Made by a program: the position numbers and the translations under genes. 64,000 bases of DNA from Streptomyces sp. NA02950 (lineage in GTDB: Bacteria > Actinomycetota > Actinomycetes > Streptomycetales > Streptomycetaceae): positions 8,834,001 through 8,898,000 of the forward strand of contig NZ_CP054916.1 of the NCBI RefSeq assembly GCF_013364155.1, read 5' to 3'. Positions 42,743 through 52,196 of the stretch are shown here, piece by piece; the first letter of the stretch is position 1; every line of letters begins with the position of its first letter. Below the pieces are notes generated by a model. It did not search any database, was not told the origin of the DNA, and saw only the letters and a list, made by a program, of their open reading frames with translations.

Positions 42743-45646
42743 GTGGGGGATGAGCGGACCACGGCCTCCGGCCCCTCCAGCACCTTGGTCGGCCGCACCG
42801 GGGAACTCGCGGCGCTCACCGGCCACGCCGAGTCCGCCATCGCCGGACGATCCGGACTGGTGCTGCTGACCGGACCGGCCGGAATCGGCAAGACCAGTCT
42901 GCTGCGCGCCTTCCTCGGCAGCGATGTCTGCCGGAAGATGACCATGCTGCACGGCACCTGCGGTGAGGTCGCCTCCGGCACGGGCTACGGCGGTGTCCGC
43001 GCCCTCTTCGGCGCACTGGGGCTCACCGACGGGACTGCCGGGGAGTCCGCGCTGCTGCGCGGCAGCGCCGCACGCGCCCTCCCCGCGCTCACCCCCGACC
43101 CCGGCCATGACGAGCCGTACGCGGCGGCCGCGTACCCGGTGCTGCACGGGCTGTACTGGCTCGCCGCCAACCTCATGGTCCAGGGCCCACTGGCGCTCGT
43201 ACTGGACGATGTGCACTGGTGCGACGAGCGGTCGCTGCGCTGGATCGACTTCCTGCTGCGGCGGGCCGACCACCTCCCGCTGCTCGTGGTGCTCGCCCAG
43301 CGCACCGAGGCCGAGCCCACCGCGCCCGCCGCCCTGGCCGACATCGTCGCCCAGCCCCGCACCGCGGTGCTCCGCCTCGACCCGTTGACCGACACGGACG
43401 TGGGGGAGATGGCGCGGCTGGTCTTCCCCACCCCCGTCGCGCCGAGCTTCGCCGAGCGCGCCGCGGCCGTCTGCGGCGGCAACCCCCTCACCCTCGCCCG
43501 GCTGCTGCGCGAGCTGCGCGCCAAGGGCGTACCGCCCGACGAGCACGGCATCCGGGAGATCGCCGAGGTCGGCCAGCACGTGGTCGCCCTGTCGGTGCGC
43601 GCCCTGTTCGACCACCGGCCCGGCTGGGTCCGGGACGTGGCCACCGCGATCGCGGTCCTCGGCGACGAGGACGCCGGGCACATCGGCGCGCTCGCCGGGG
43701 TCCCGGCCGCCCGGGTCGAGGAGGCCGTGGCGTTGCTGCGCGACGCCGAGGTGATGGCGCCCGACCGCCCGGACCTGGCCCATGACGTGGTGCGCTCGGC
43801 GGTGCTCGAGACCGCCGGCGCCGCGGCCCTGGCCGTGCTGCGTGCCAAGGCCGCCCTGCTGCTGAGCGACATCGGACGGCCCGCCGAGGAGGTCGCCAAC
43901 CAGGTGCTGCTGGTCCCCGGCACCCCCGAACCGTGGATGCGCGTGGTGCTGCGCGAGGCCGCCTCGCGGGCCGAGCACCGGGGCGCCCCCGAGGCCACCG
44001 CCCGCTATCTGTACCGCGTCCTGGAGGCCGAGCCGGACAGCGTCCCGGTCCGGGTCCAACTCGCCAGGGCGCTGGCGGAGATCAACCCGCTGGAAGCGGT
44101 CCGGCTGCTGGAGCACGCGCTGTCGCTGACCTCCGACGTCCGCGCCAAGGCGCCCATCGCCGTGCAGTACGGCATGACCTGTCTGCCCGTGCAGCGTTCG
44201 CGGAGCGCCGTCCGGGTGCTCACCGAGGTGCTGGACGCGCTCGAGGCCGGGACGGGGCCCGAACCCGATCCCCAGGACGCCGAGTTGCTCACCCTCGTCC
44301 GCTCCGCGCTGCTGATCACCGGCTCCGACGAGAAGGCGACCATCGACGCGGTCCGGGAACGCTTCGCGCGGATGCCCGAGCCGCCCGGTGACACCCCCGC
44401 ACAGCGCCAGATCCTGGCCGTGATGACGCTGCACTCCGCGCTGGGCGGCGGCTCCGCCGAGAGCACGGTGCGCCGGGCCCGGCACATCCTGAGCTCCTCG
44501 GGGGTGGCGCTGGACAACTGGTCGTTGCTGCTGTCCTCGGTCAGTCTGACCCTGGCCGACGAGACCGACGGCGCGCTGGAGGCGCTGGACCGCTCGATGC
44601 GGCTCAGCCAGGAGAGCGCGGCGGTGTGGTCGTATGTGCTCGCCCTGTCCAGCCGCGCCCTGGTGCTGCACGGGCTCGGCGCGATGCCCGACGCGCTCGC
44701 CGACGCCCAGACCTCCCTCGAGATCATCGGCGAGGAGCGGTGGGGCGCCAATATGACCATGCCGCAGACCGCGCTGGCCACCGTCCTGATCGACCGCGGC
44801 GAGCCGGAACGCGCCGAAGAGCTGCTGGCGCGGGTCACCCGGCCGAACATCGAGGGGTTCGCCATGGAGTACCACTCGTATCTGATGGCCCGCGCGCGGG
44901 CCCGGTGGGCACTCGGCGACGGAGACACCGCGCTGCGGCTGCTGCTCGACTGCGGGAGTTCCCTGGCCGAAGCCGGGCTCGCCAACCCGGTCTTCGTCCC
45001 CTGGTGGGCCGAGGCGGCCTGTATCTGCGCCGCGGAGAAACGCCCCGACCGGGCACGGGACGCCGTCGACCACGGAGCCGAGCTGGCCCGGCGCTGGAAC
45101 ACCCCCCGCGCCCTCGGGCTCGCCGCGCTCGCCCGGGGAGTGATCACCCCCGGCCGGTCCGGTGTCGAGCTGCTCACCGAGGCCGTCGACCACCTGTCCG
45201 CCTCACCCGCCCGGGCCGAGTACGTCCGGGCCGAACTGCTGCTCGGAGGGGCGCTGCTGGAGGCGGGCGATCCACGCGCCGCCCGGGAGCATCTGCGCAT
45301 GGCCGCCGACCTGGCCCAGAGCTGCGGGGCGCTCGCGCTCGCCCGGGACGCCCGGCGGCGGCTGGTCGCCGCGGGCGGCCGGATGCGCGAGATCACCGCC
45401 TCGCCGGTGGATCTGCTCACCGGCACCGAGCGCACGGTCGCCGGGCTCGCCGCGCGGGGCGCGGGCAACCGGGAGATCGCCGAGTCGCTGTTCGTCACCG
45501 TACGCACCGTCGAGACCCATCTCACCAGCGTCTACCGCAAGTTGGGGGTGAGTCAGCGCACCGAGCTGGGCTCGGTGCTGCACACCCCGAGCGTTCCCGA
45601 TCCACGGGCCCCGGCCTGGGTCTCCGCCGCGCGCGGGCGACCCTGA
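42743..45646 (+). CDS. LAL-type LuxR regulator 1 (NysRI-like)
   Basis: About 967 aa from GTG 42743, with GAGGGGG 5 bases upstream; GTG 42719 is an alternative. The N-terminal AAA ATPase has an intact P-loop (LTGPAGIGKTSLL, Lys50) and Walker B (LALVLDDVHWCDERSL). A long TPR-like middle follows. The C-terminal LuxR HTH is TGTERTVAGLAARGAGNREIAESLFVTVRTVETHLTSVYRKLG. Proteins of this size and layout (MalT/PikD type) activate secondary-metabolite clusters. It is first of three consecutive LAL genes on the plus strand; the next starts 58 bases later. Confidence 0.93.
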   Translation: MGDERTTASGPSSTLVGRTGELAALTGHAESAIAGRSGLVLLTGPAGIGKTSLLRAFLGSDVCRKMTMLHGTCGEVASGTGYGGVRALFGALGLTDGTAGESALLRGSAARALPALTPDPGHDEPYAAAAYPVLHGLYWLAANLMVQGPLALVLDDVHWCDERSLRWIDFLLRRADHLPLLVVLAQRTEAEPTAPAALADIVAQPRTAVLRLDPLTDTDVGEMARLVFPTPVAPSFAERAAAVCGGNPLTLARLLRELRAKGVPPDEHGIREIAEVGQHVVALSVRALFDHRPGWVRDVATAIAVLGDEDAGHIGALAGVPAARVEEAVALLRDAEVMAPDRPDLAHDVVRSAVLETAGAAALAVLRAKAALLLSDIGRPAEEVANQVLLVPGTPEPWMRVVLREAASRAEHRGAPEATARYLYRVLEAEPDSVPVRVQLARALAEINPLEAVRLLEHALSLTSDVRAKAPIAVQYGMTCLPVQRSRSAVRVLTEVLDALEAGTGPEPDPQDAELLTLVRSALLITGSDEKATIDAVRERFARMPEPPGDTPAQRQILAVMTLHSALGGGSAESTVRRARHILSSSGVALDNWSLLLSSVSLTLADETDGALEALDRSMRLSQESAAVWSYVLALSSRALVLHGLGAMPDALADAQTSLEIIGEERWGANMTMPQTALATVLIDRGEPERAEELLARVTRPNIEGFAMEYHSYLMARARARWALGDGDTALRLLLDCGSSLAEAGLANPVFVPWWAEAACICAAEKRPDRARDAVDHGAELARRWNTPRALGLAALARGVITPGRSGVELLTEAVDHLSASPARAEYVRAELLLGGALLEAGDPRAAREHLRMAADLAQSCGALALARDARRRLVAAGGRMREITASPVDLLTGTERTVAGLAARGAGNREIAESLFVTVRTVETHLTSVYRKLGVSQRTELGSVLHTPSVPDPRAPAWVSAARGRP

Positions 45647-45692
45647 GCGCGATGTGACGGCCCGGCGCGGTCCCTGGACGATGCGCCGGACA

Positions 45693-45698
45693 TATAGT
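45693..45698 (+). promoter_or_regulatory. -10 element of a leaderless promoter for LAL gene 2
   Basis: TATAGT ends 7 bases before the ATG at 45705, so initiation would be on the start codon. There is no Shine-Dalgarno sequence. A clear -35 is lacking, so an activator may be needed. Confidence 0.45.
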
Positions 45699-45704
45699 CA
45701 CACC

Positions 45705-48461
45705 ATGCAGTTCAACGGGCTCCCGTTCCCCGGGCGTGAACGAGAGCAGGCGGCGCTGGCGCGGGTCGTCACCGATCTCGTCGAGGGCCGGCCCGCGGTC
45801 GTGACGATCGCCGGGCGACCCGGCTTCGGACAGCGCGCACTGCTCGGATGGGCGGCCCGGCTCGCCGCCGGCCGCGGACTGCGCGTCCTGCGCGCCGAAG
45901 CCACCGTCGGCGAGAGCGTCCTGCGCTACGGCGCCGTCGACCAGGTGCTGACCCCCGTGGACGGGCTCGGCGACGGCGCCCGCCGGGCCCTCGTCGGACA
46001 GGGCCCGGACAGCCGTTTACCGGGACTGGCCGAACTGCTGCGCGCCGCCCGCGACCGGCCCACCCTGGTGACCGTGGCGGACGTGGGCCGGCTGGACCCG
46101 GTCTCACTGCGCTGGTTCGGAGCCCTGATACGCAGACTCTCCGGTACCCCGATCGCGGTCCTGGCCGGCAGCACCGGCGGCCACCACCCGGGCTGGTGCG
46201 GGATCACCTCCGCCCCGGGCCCGGTCCCCGCCACCCAGCTCACCCTGTCCGCCCTGACCGGCCGGGACCTCGCCACCGCCGTGGCGCTGATCTGCGGCGA
46301 GCCCGGCGAGGAGCCGTTCACCGCGGCCGCAGCGGAGGCCACGGCGGGCAATCCCGAGGTGGCGCACGAGGCGTTGCGCCGCTTCGCCGGGCGCGGCCAC
46401 CGGCCGCTGGCCGCCCGGGTGCCCGAACTGCGCTCCCTCGCCGCCTCCGTCACGGGAGAGCACACCGCCCGGGTGCTGAGCGGGCTGCCCGACACCGCCG
46501 TGGCCGTACTGCGGGCGCTGGCGGTCTGCGGCGAACTGCTCGACCTGCCCCTGCTGTACACCCTCGCCGGACCCCGGGCGGCACGTGAACCGGGGCTGCG
46601 CGCCACCCTGGAGGCGACCGGGCTCACCGTCACCTCCGGCACCGCCCTGCGGCTGCGCAACGCCGACGTACGCGCCCGCGTCCTGGAGGAGATGACCGCC
46701 GCCGAACGCGCCGATCTCTTCGCCCGCGCCGCCGAACTGGCGCACCGGGCAGCCGTACCCGACGAGGACATCACCCGCCTCCTGCTCGCCGCCCGCCCCG
46801 CCGGAGAGCCCTGGGCCGTGCACACCCTGCGCCGCACCTGCGCCGCCGCCCTGCGCGCCGGACGGTCCGCCGAGGCGATCGCCTGTCTCACCAGAGCGCT
46901 GGAAGAGCCCATGGAACCCGGGCCGCGCGCCCGGCTGGGCCTCGAACTTGCCGCCATCGAGGTGCTGGCCGCGCCGGAGGCCGGAGACCGTCGCCTGGAG
47001 GAGATCATCCGCACCGAGGGCGACCAGCTCGCCCGGACCCGCACCCGCGCCGCCGATCTGGGCCTGACCCGCGGCGGTGTCGAGGGGCTGCGCCGGGCGA
47101 TGCTGAGCGCGCTGCCCGCGGCCGGTGAGACGGAGCGGGCCGAACTGACCGCCCTCTTCTGGCTCTCCGAGGAGGAACGGGAGGACGACACCGCGCTGAC
47201 GCTGGCCGACGTCCCCCCGCTGCCGGACCGCCCGCCGTGCCCGGCACAGGCCGGGGCGCGTGCCTGGCAACTCGCCCTGCGCGCCGAGAACCTGCCCCTG
47301 ACGCGGGAGCTGGCCCGCCGCGCGGTCACCGGCCAAGAGGGCGGCGGCGCGCTCACCCTGCCCCGGCTCGCGGCGGCCCGCGCCCTGTTCCTGACCGATG
47401 ACGTGGAGGAGGCCGAGACCCGGCTGGACGTCCTCCACACCGAACTGCGCCGCCGCCACGCCCGCGCCGCCGCCGCGCTCGTCCTCGCCGTCCGCGGCGA
47501 ACTCCATCTGCGCCGCGGACGCCTGGACCGGGCCGAACGGGACGCCGTCGCCGCCGAACGGTCCCTGCCCCACGCCCGGTGGCATCCGGACACCGCCCCC
47601 TATCTGTCCGCCGTGCAGATCACCGTCGCCCTGGAGAGCGGCCAGGCCGACCGGGCCCGGGCGCTCGCGGCGACCGCCCCGCCCACCGGCGAGCGACAGG
47701 GCACGGCCTGGGCGTATCTGCTGTTCGCCCAGGGGATGGTGGGCCTTCTGGACGGCCGGGTGACCGAGGCGAGAGAGCGCTTCCGCTCCGCGGGGCGACG
47801 ACTGCTGCGCCGCGGCCACCTCAACCCCGCGCTGATGCCGTGGCGTTCGATGGCCGCCCGGGCCTGCCACGCGGCCGGGGACCACGAGGAGGCCGAGCGG
47901 CTGACCGGGGAGGAGATCGCGCTGGCCCGGCGGTGGGGCGCGCCGAGCGCTCTGGGCTGGGCCCAGCTCGGTGCCGGACGGGTGGCCCGCGAACGGCGCG
48001 CCGACCGGCTCCGCGACGCGGTGCGCACCCTTCGCGGCACCCCCTCCCTGCTGGCCTTCGCCGGTGCGCTCACCGAGCTGGCCAGGACCGAACTCGACGC
48101 CGGGGACCACCGTGCGGCCTCCGCGCTGGTCGCCGAACTGGCCACGTTCACCACCACCCACCGCCCCTCCAGCAGGCTGGCCGAGCGGGTGCGTACGCTC
48201 ACCGAACGACTGGGCCGGTCCGCCGCGTCCGGCACCGTCCCGCATCCGGCGTGGGCCACACTGACCGAGGCCGAACGGCGCACCGCGACCTTGGCCGGAC
48301 ACGGCCGCGGCAACCGCGAGATCGCCGAACTGCTGTCGGTGACCACCCGCACCGTCGAGCTCCGGCTCAGCGGCGCGTACCGAAAGCTGCGGATCCGCGG
48401 GCGGGCGGAACTGCGCACGCTGATCCGGGCGGCAGAGGGGTACGGAACGGATGTTGCTTGA
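45705..48461 (+). CDS. LAL-type LuxR regulator 2 with degenerate ATPase (NysRII-like)
   Basis: A 918-aa protein from ATG 45705. The P-loop position reads GRPGFGQRALL: the Walker A lysine is Gln (residue 43). The Walker B region reads LVTVADVGRLDPVSL, without the acidic pair, so ATP hydrolysis is unlikely. The helical middle and the C-terminal HTH are retained (LTEAERRTATLAGHGRGNREIAELLSVTTRTVELRLSGAYRKL). It may act as a DNA-binding partner or be controlled by hetero-oligomerisation with the neighbouring LAL proteins. Codon 105 is TTA, making it bldA-dependent. The end overlaps the next gene by 11 bases. Confidence 0.9.
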   Translation: MQFNGLPFPGREREQAALARVVTDLVEGRPAVVTIAGRPGFGQRALLGWAARLAAGRGLRVLRAEATVGESVLRYGAVDQVLTPVDGLGDGARRALVGQGPDSRLPGLAELLRAARDRPTLVTVADVGRLDPVSLRWFGALIRRLSGTPIAVLAGSTGGHHPGWCGITSAPGPVPATQLTLSALTGRDLATAVALICGEPGEEPFTAAAAEATAGNPEVAHEALRRFAGRGHRPLAARVPELRSLAASVTGEHTARVLSGLPDTAVAVLRALAVCGELLDLPLLYTLAGPRAAREPGLRATLEATGLTVTSGTALRLRNADVRARVLEEMTAAERADLFARAAELAHRAAVPDEDITRLLLAARPAGEPWAVHTLRRTCAAALRAGRSAEAIACLTRALEEPMEPGPRARLGLELAAIEVLAAPEAGDRRLEEIIRTEGDQLARTRTRAADLGLTRGGVEGLRRAMLSALPAAGETERAELTALFWLSEEEREDDTALTLADVPPLPDRPPCPAQAGARAWQLALRAENLPLTRELARRAVTGQEGGGALTLPRLAAARALFLTDDVEEAETRLDVLHTELRRRHARAAAALVLAVRGELHLRRGRLDRAERDAVAAERSLPHARWHPDTAPYLSAVQITVALESGQADRARALAATAPPTGERQGTAWAYLLFAQGMVGLLDGRVTEARERFRSAGRRLLRRGHLNPALMPWRSMAARACHAAGDHEEAERLTGEEIALARRWGAPSALGWAQLGAGRVARERRADRLRDAVRTLRGTPSLLAFAGALTELARTELDAGDHRAASALVAELATFTTTHRPSSRLAERVRTLTERLGRSAASGTVPHPAWATLTEAERRTATLAGHGRGNREIAELLSVTTRTVELRLSGAYRKLRIRGRAELRTLIRAAEGYGTDVA

Positions 48462-51270
48462 GCGCGAGGCCGAGCGGGCACAGGTCGCGGAGGCCCTGAA
48501 GGCCGCCCGCGCGGGAGAGTCGTCACTGCTGCTGATCACCGGACCGCTCGGGATCGGCCGCACCGCGCTGCTGCAACGGCTGGCCGCCCCCACCGAGGAC
48601 GCCGACGTCCGGGTGCTGCGCGCCAACGCCGCCCCGATGGAGCAGGACTTCGCCTTCGGCGTGGTCCGCCAGCTCTTCGACAGTCTGCTCACCGGTGCCC
48701 CGGAGGAGCTCCGCGAACGCTGGCTGCGGCAGCACGGCGGCTTCGCCCGCACGGTCTTCGCCGACGACGTCGTCCCGTCAGGGGAGGGCCGGGCGGCCGC
48801 CGCCAGTGAGGCCGTGCTGTACGGTCTGCGCTCCCTGCTGGCCGACGTCTGCGCCGACGGTCCGCTGCTGATCCTCGTCGACGACCTCCAGTGGGTGGAC
48901 ACCCCCTCGCTGCGCTGGCTCGCCTACCTGGTCAAGCGGTTGCACGGACTGCGCGCGGTCCTGGTGTGCACCCTGCGTGACGGCGATCCGCGCGCCCAGC
49001 ACCCGCTGCTGAGCGAGGTCACCGACGCGGCCGCGCGGGTGCTGAGCCCCGGGCCGCTCACTCTCGAGGGCACCCAGGGGATGATCCGGGAGCAGTTCGG
49101 CGAGCGGGGCGACGAGGAGTTCGCCCGCGCCTGCTTCGAGATCTCCGGGGGCAACCCGCTGTTCCTGCTGTCGGTGCTGCTCGGCCTCGCCGTGGGCGGC
49201 CACCGGCCCACCGCGGACCACGCCGACGCCGCCCGCGAACTGCGCCCCTCCCAGCTGCGGGAGCGGCTGGCGGGCTGTATGCGCACCCAGCCGCAGCCGG
49301 TACGGGACCTGGCGGCGGCCATCGCGGTCCTCGGCGACCAGGGCGAACCCGAGCTGATGGCCCGGCTCGCCGGACTGGACGCGATCGGCTACACCGCCGC
49401 GCTGCGCGCCGTCCACGAACTGGGGCTGCTCGCCGCCCAACAGGAGCCGCGCTTCGTCCACCGCGTGGTGCAGGACGCGGTCGAGTCCTCCATGACGGTG
49501 GCCGAACGCGAGCGGCTGCACGACACGGCCGCCGCCCTGCTGTACCGCAACGGATGCCCGGCGGAGCTGGTGGCGGCCCAGCTGATGGCCGTCACCGCCT
49601 CCCGCCACCCCTGGTCGGTGGAGGTGCTGCGGGCCGCCGCGGACACCGCGCTGCGCCGCGGCGCACCGGACATCGCCGCCCGCTATCTGCGCCGTGCCCT
49701 GCTGGACGGCTCGCTGTCGGGCGAGGGCCGGGCCCGGCTGCTGATCGATCTGGCCACCGCGGAGCGCGGTTTCGACCCGGCCGCCTGCGAACGCCATATC
49801 TCCCAGGCGATACCCCTGCTGCCCTCGGCCCGGCACCGGGCCGCCGCCGCCCTGCGCATCTCCCCGACCATCGTGGGGCTCACGCCCCCGTCCGTCCTCG
49901 ACCTGCTGCACCAGGTCGCCGAGGACCTGGGCCCGGTGGCCGAGCTGGAGGGCACCGCACGCGATCTGTCCCTGCGGCTGGAGGCCCGGCTGCGGCACGC
50001 CGGGCACGAGGATCCGGCCGAACTGGCCGCCGCCGTGGCCCGGTTGAACGGCATGGGGGAGGAGCCGCCGCTCGGCTCGCCCGCCGAACGCGAGCTGACG
50101 GCCGTGCTGCTCACCGCGGCGACGCTCACCGCCCGGCTGCCCGCCGATCGGGTCACCCGGCTGGCCCACCGCGTCCTGGAACGCGAACCGGCCACCTCGG
50201 CACGGGTGCACTCGGCGCTGCCGCTGGTGGTGATCGCCCTGGTCGCCTCCGACTCGGTGCGCGACATCACCTCATGGCTGTCGGCCGAGCGGCACACCGT
50301 GCGGCAGGACGCCACCGTCGTCGACGCGTTCGTCCACCTCGAGCGGGCGATGGTGCTCACCGCCCGTGGACGGGCCGCCAAGGCGCTCGACCACGCCGAA
50401 CGCGCCGCGCGGCTGGCCGAGGACCACTGGCAGGAGATCGGCGTCATCTCCACCGCGGCCCTCACCGGGGTCGCCCTGGAACTGCGCGACCCCGCGCTCA
50501 CCGAGCGGATCCTCGACCGGCTCGGCCGGCGCCGCTCCGCCGACCTGGCGCTGACGGCCGCCCTCCAGCTCCTCAAGGCGGCACAGGACACCGGGCACGG
50601 CCGCTGGACCGGTGCGCTGGAGACCCTGCTCGCCTGCGGACGGCAGATGGAGGCGTCGGGCTGGCGCAACCCCGTGCTCTTCCCGTGGCGGCCCTGCGCG
50701 GCCGCCCTCCAGGTGCGCGTCGGTGACGCCCGCGCGGCGTTCGCCCTCGCCGAGGAGGAACATCTGCGGGCCGTGGAGTGGGGAGCGCCCGTGGCGGTGG
50801 GCCGCGCCCTGCGGCTCAAGGGGCGGCTGAACGGCGGCGACCGGGGCGTGAACCTCCTGCGGGAATCCGTCGATGTGCTGCGCGCCTCCGCCAATGAACT
50901 CGAACTCGCCCGTGCGCTGCTGACCCTGGGCAGACGGCTGCGCGGCGGCACCGAAGCCGAGACCGTACTCCAGGAGGCCGCCGTCCTCGCCGCCGCCTGC
51001 GGCGCTCCCTGGCTGAGGGAACGGGCCGGTACCCGGAACGGCCGCGCCGCGTCCGCCACGCGGCCGGAGGCCGGTCTCACCCGCACCGAACGCACGGTGA
51101 TCTCCCTCGTCGGCCGCGGGCTCACCAACCAGGAGATCGCCGGTGAACTCGGGGTGACCTCACGCGCCGTCGAGAAGCACCTCACCCACGCCTACCGCAA
51201 GCTCGAGGTCTCCGGCCGCCGCGAACTCATCCGTCTACTGCCTCGCCTTCAACGGGAAAACCGCAGTTAA
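48451..51270 (+). CDS. LAL-type LuxR regulator 3 (NysRIII-like)
   Basis: A 939-aa protein from ATG 48451, 11 bases inside the preceding gene. The P-loop reads ITGPLGIGRTALL, with Arg37 in place of the Walker A Lys. Walker B is intact (LLILVDDLQWVDTPSLRWLAYLVKRLHG). The C-terminal HTH is LTRTERTVISLVGRGLTNQEIAGELGVTSRAVEKHLTHAYRKLEV. Lys-to-Arg changes usually weaken nucleotide handling. Overlap with LAL gene 2 indicates joint translation. It is probably part of a hierarchical activator set with its two upstream neighbours and the PAS-LuxR gene. Confidence 0.92.
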   Translation: MLLEREAERAQVAEALKAARAGESSLLLITGPLGIGRTALLQRLAAPTEDADVRVLRANAAPMEQDFAFGVVRQLFDSLLTGAPEELRERWLRQHGGFARTVFADDVVPSGEGRAAAASEAVLYGLRSLLADVCADGPLLILVDDLQWVDTPSLRWLAYLVKRLHGLRAVLVCTLRDGDPRAQHPLLSEVTDAAARVLSPGPLTLEGTQGMIREQFGERGDEEFARACFEISGGNPLFLLSVLLGLAVGGHRPTADHADAARELRPSQLRERLAGCMRTQPQPVRDLAAAIAVLGDQGEPELMARLAGLDAIGYTAALRAVHELGLLAAQQEPRFVHRVVQDAVESSMTVAERERLHDTAAALLYRNGCPAELVAAQLMAVTASRHPWSVEVLRAAADTALRRGAPDIAARYLRRALLDGSLSGEGRARLLIDLATAERGFDPAACERHISQAIPLLPSARHRAAAALRISPTIVGLTPPSVLDLLHQVAEDLGPVAELEGTARDLSLRLEARLRHAGHEDPAELAAAVARLNGMGEEPPLGSPAERELTAVLLTAATLTARLPADRVTRLAHRVLEREPATSARVHSALPLVVIALVASDSVRDITSWLSAERHTVRQDATVVDAFVHLERAMVLTARGRAAKALDHAERAARLAEDHWQEIGVISTAALTGVALELRDPALTERILDRLGRRRSADLALTAALQLLKAAQDTGHGRWTGALETLLACGRQMEASGWRNPVLFPWRPCAAALQVRVGDARAAFALAEEEHLRAVEWGAPVAVGRALRLKGRLNGGDRGVNLLRESVDVLRASANELELARALLTLGRRLRGGTEAETVLQEAAVLAAACGAPWLRERAGTRNGRAASATRPEAGLTRTERTVISLVGRGLTNQEIAGELGVTSRAVEKHLTHAYRKLEVSGRRELIRLLPRLQRENRS

Positions 51271-51396
51271 CGTCGGTAATTGAGCGGGATCGGCGCAGCC
51301 GGTGAACCACCGAACCGAACCACCGAAACCCAGGGGTGCGGACCGAACCCCGGCCCCCGCCGACCACAGGATTGGGCCACAACACCGCAGTTGACG

Positions 51397-51426
51397 TTGA
51401 CTGGCTCAGCCACTCCTCCCTAGTCT
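51397..51426 (+). promoter_or_regulatory. Housekeeping-type promoter for the PAS-LuxR operon
   Basis: TTGACT (51397-51402), 18 bases, TAGTCT (51421-51426). A second TTGACG starts 6 bases earlier. The predicted leader is about 80 bases. An ACCGCAGTTgACGT element here repeats one near 51262 at the end of LAL gene 3, possibly a shared binding site. Confidence 0.6.
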
Positions 51427-51515
51427 CCATTCTGAAATCACATTCGAAAAACAATTGCGCGCACAATCCCCCCCGCAGAATTCAGAATTCAGGAAGGGAT
51501 GGCAGTCCCTTGGCA

Positions 51516-52196
51516 ATGTCCGCACTAGCAGATTCGGCTCGGCCAACCCCCCACGAGCTCGGATGTGAACAGGCCGAGTACGCCGATCTCCTGCGCCAGT
51601 TCGACCAGCCAGGGGTGTGCGTCGTATGTCTCGACCCGTCCCTGACGGTCCAGCAGGCCAACCGGGAATTCTTCCGCCAGTTCGACGACGCCACGGCCGA
51701 CGTCTGCGGCCGCGGCTTCTGCGACCTGGTCCACCCGAGTGTCCGGCAGACCCTGCGACGTCAGTTCACCGGGCTCGTCGACGGTTCCCGTCATCGCTTC
51801 GCCGCACAAACGGTGCTCGTCGGATCGCAGGGTTCGGCCTTCACCAGTGTGCTCACGGGCGTGGCCGTACGCGAGGGCCGCTCCCATGTGGCGTCCATCC
51901 TCGTGCTGTTGCGCCCCACCGCGGGCGGCGGCGAGCTGAACATGGTCACCGAACGCAAGAAGCTGCTCACCGAGATCGAGGCGCGCATCCTGGAGGGGAT
52001 CGCCGCCGGTCTGTCGACGATCCCCCTGGCCGCGCGGCTCTACCTCAGCCGACAGGGCGTCGAGTACCACGTGACCCGGCTGCTCCGTAAGCTGCGGGTG
52101 CCCAACCGTGCCGCCCTGGTCTCCCGCGCCTATTCCATGGGCGTCCTCAATGTGGGCTCCTGGCCTCCGAAGGTCGTCGAGGACTTCGTCAAGTGA
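51516..52196 (+). CDS. PAS-LuxR transcriptional regulator (PimM/NysRIV-like)
   Basis: A 226-aa protein from ATG 51516; upstream AGGAAGGG is somewhat distant. The PAS-like sensor covers residues about 20-135 (YADLLRQFDQPGVCVVCLDP, VQQANREFFRQF, CDLVHPSVRQTL, AVREGRSHVASILVLLRP). The LuxR HTH covers about 148-206 (LLTEIEARILEGIAAGLSTIPLAARLYLSRQGVEYHVTRLLRKL). The ending VSRAYSMGVLNVGSWPPKV is like those of polyene PAS-LuxR activators. Those proteins directly activate polyketide genes. Here the stop overlaps the GTG of the acyltransferase gene by 4 bases, so its own coupled targets are likely the next two genes. Confidence 0.9.
   Translation: MSALADSARPTPHELGCEQAEYADLLRQFDQPGVCVVCLDPSLTVQQANREFFRQFDDATADVCGRGFCDLVHPSVRQTLRRQFTGLVDGSRHRFAAQTVLVGSQGSAFTSVLTGVAVREGRSHVASILVLLRPTAGGGELNMVTERKKLLTEIEARILEGIAAGLSTIPLAARLYLSRQGVEYHVTRLLRKLRVPNRAALVSRAYSMGVLNVGSWPPKVVEDFVK

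Noticed and set aside
46104..48902. A 932-codon minus-strand frame opposite the LAL regulators
   Set aside because: It is antisense to two conserved LuxR regulators and encodes a Gly/Gln/Arg-rich sequence without motifs.
51429..51515. PimM-type operator (CTVGGGAWWTCCCBAG) upstream of the PAS-LuxR gene
   Set aside because: I looked for this 16-bp consensus in the promoter gap and found no good match on either strand by eye.
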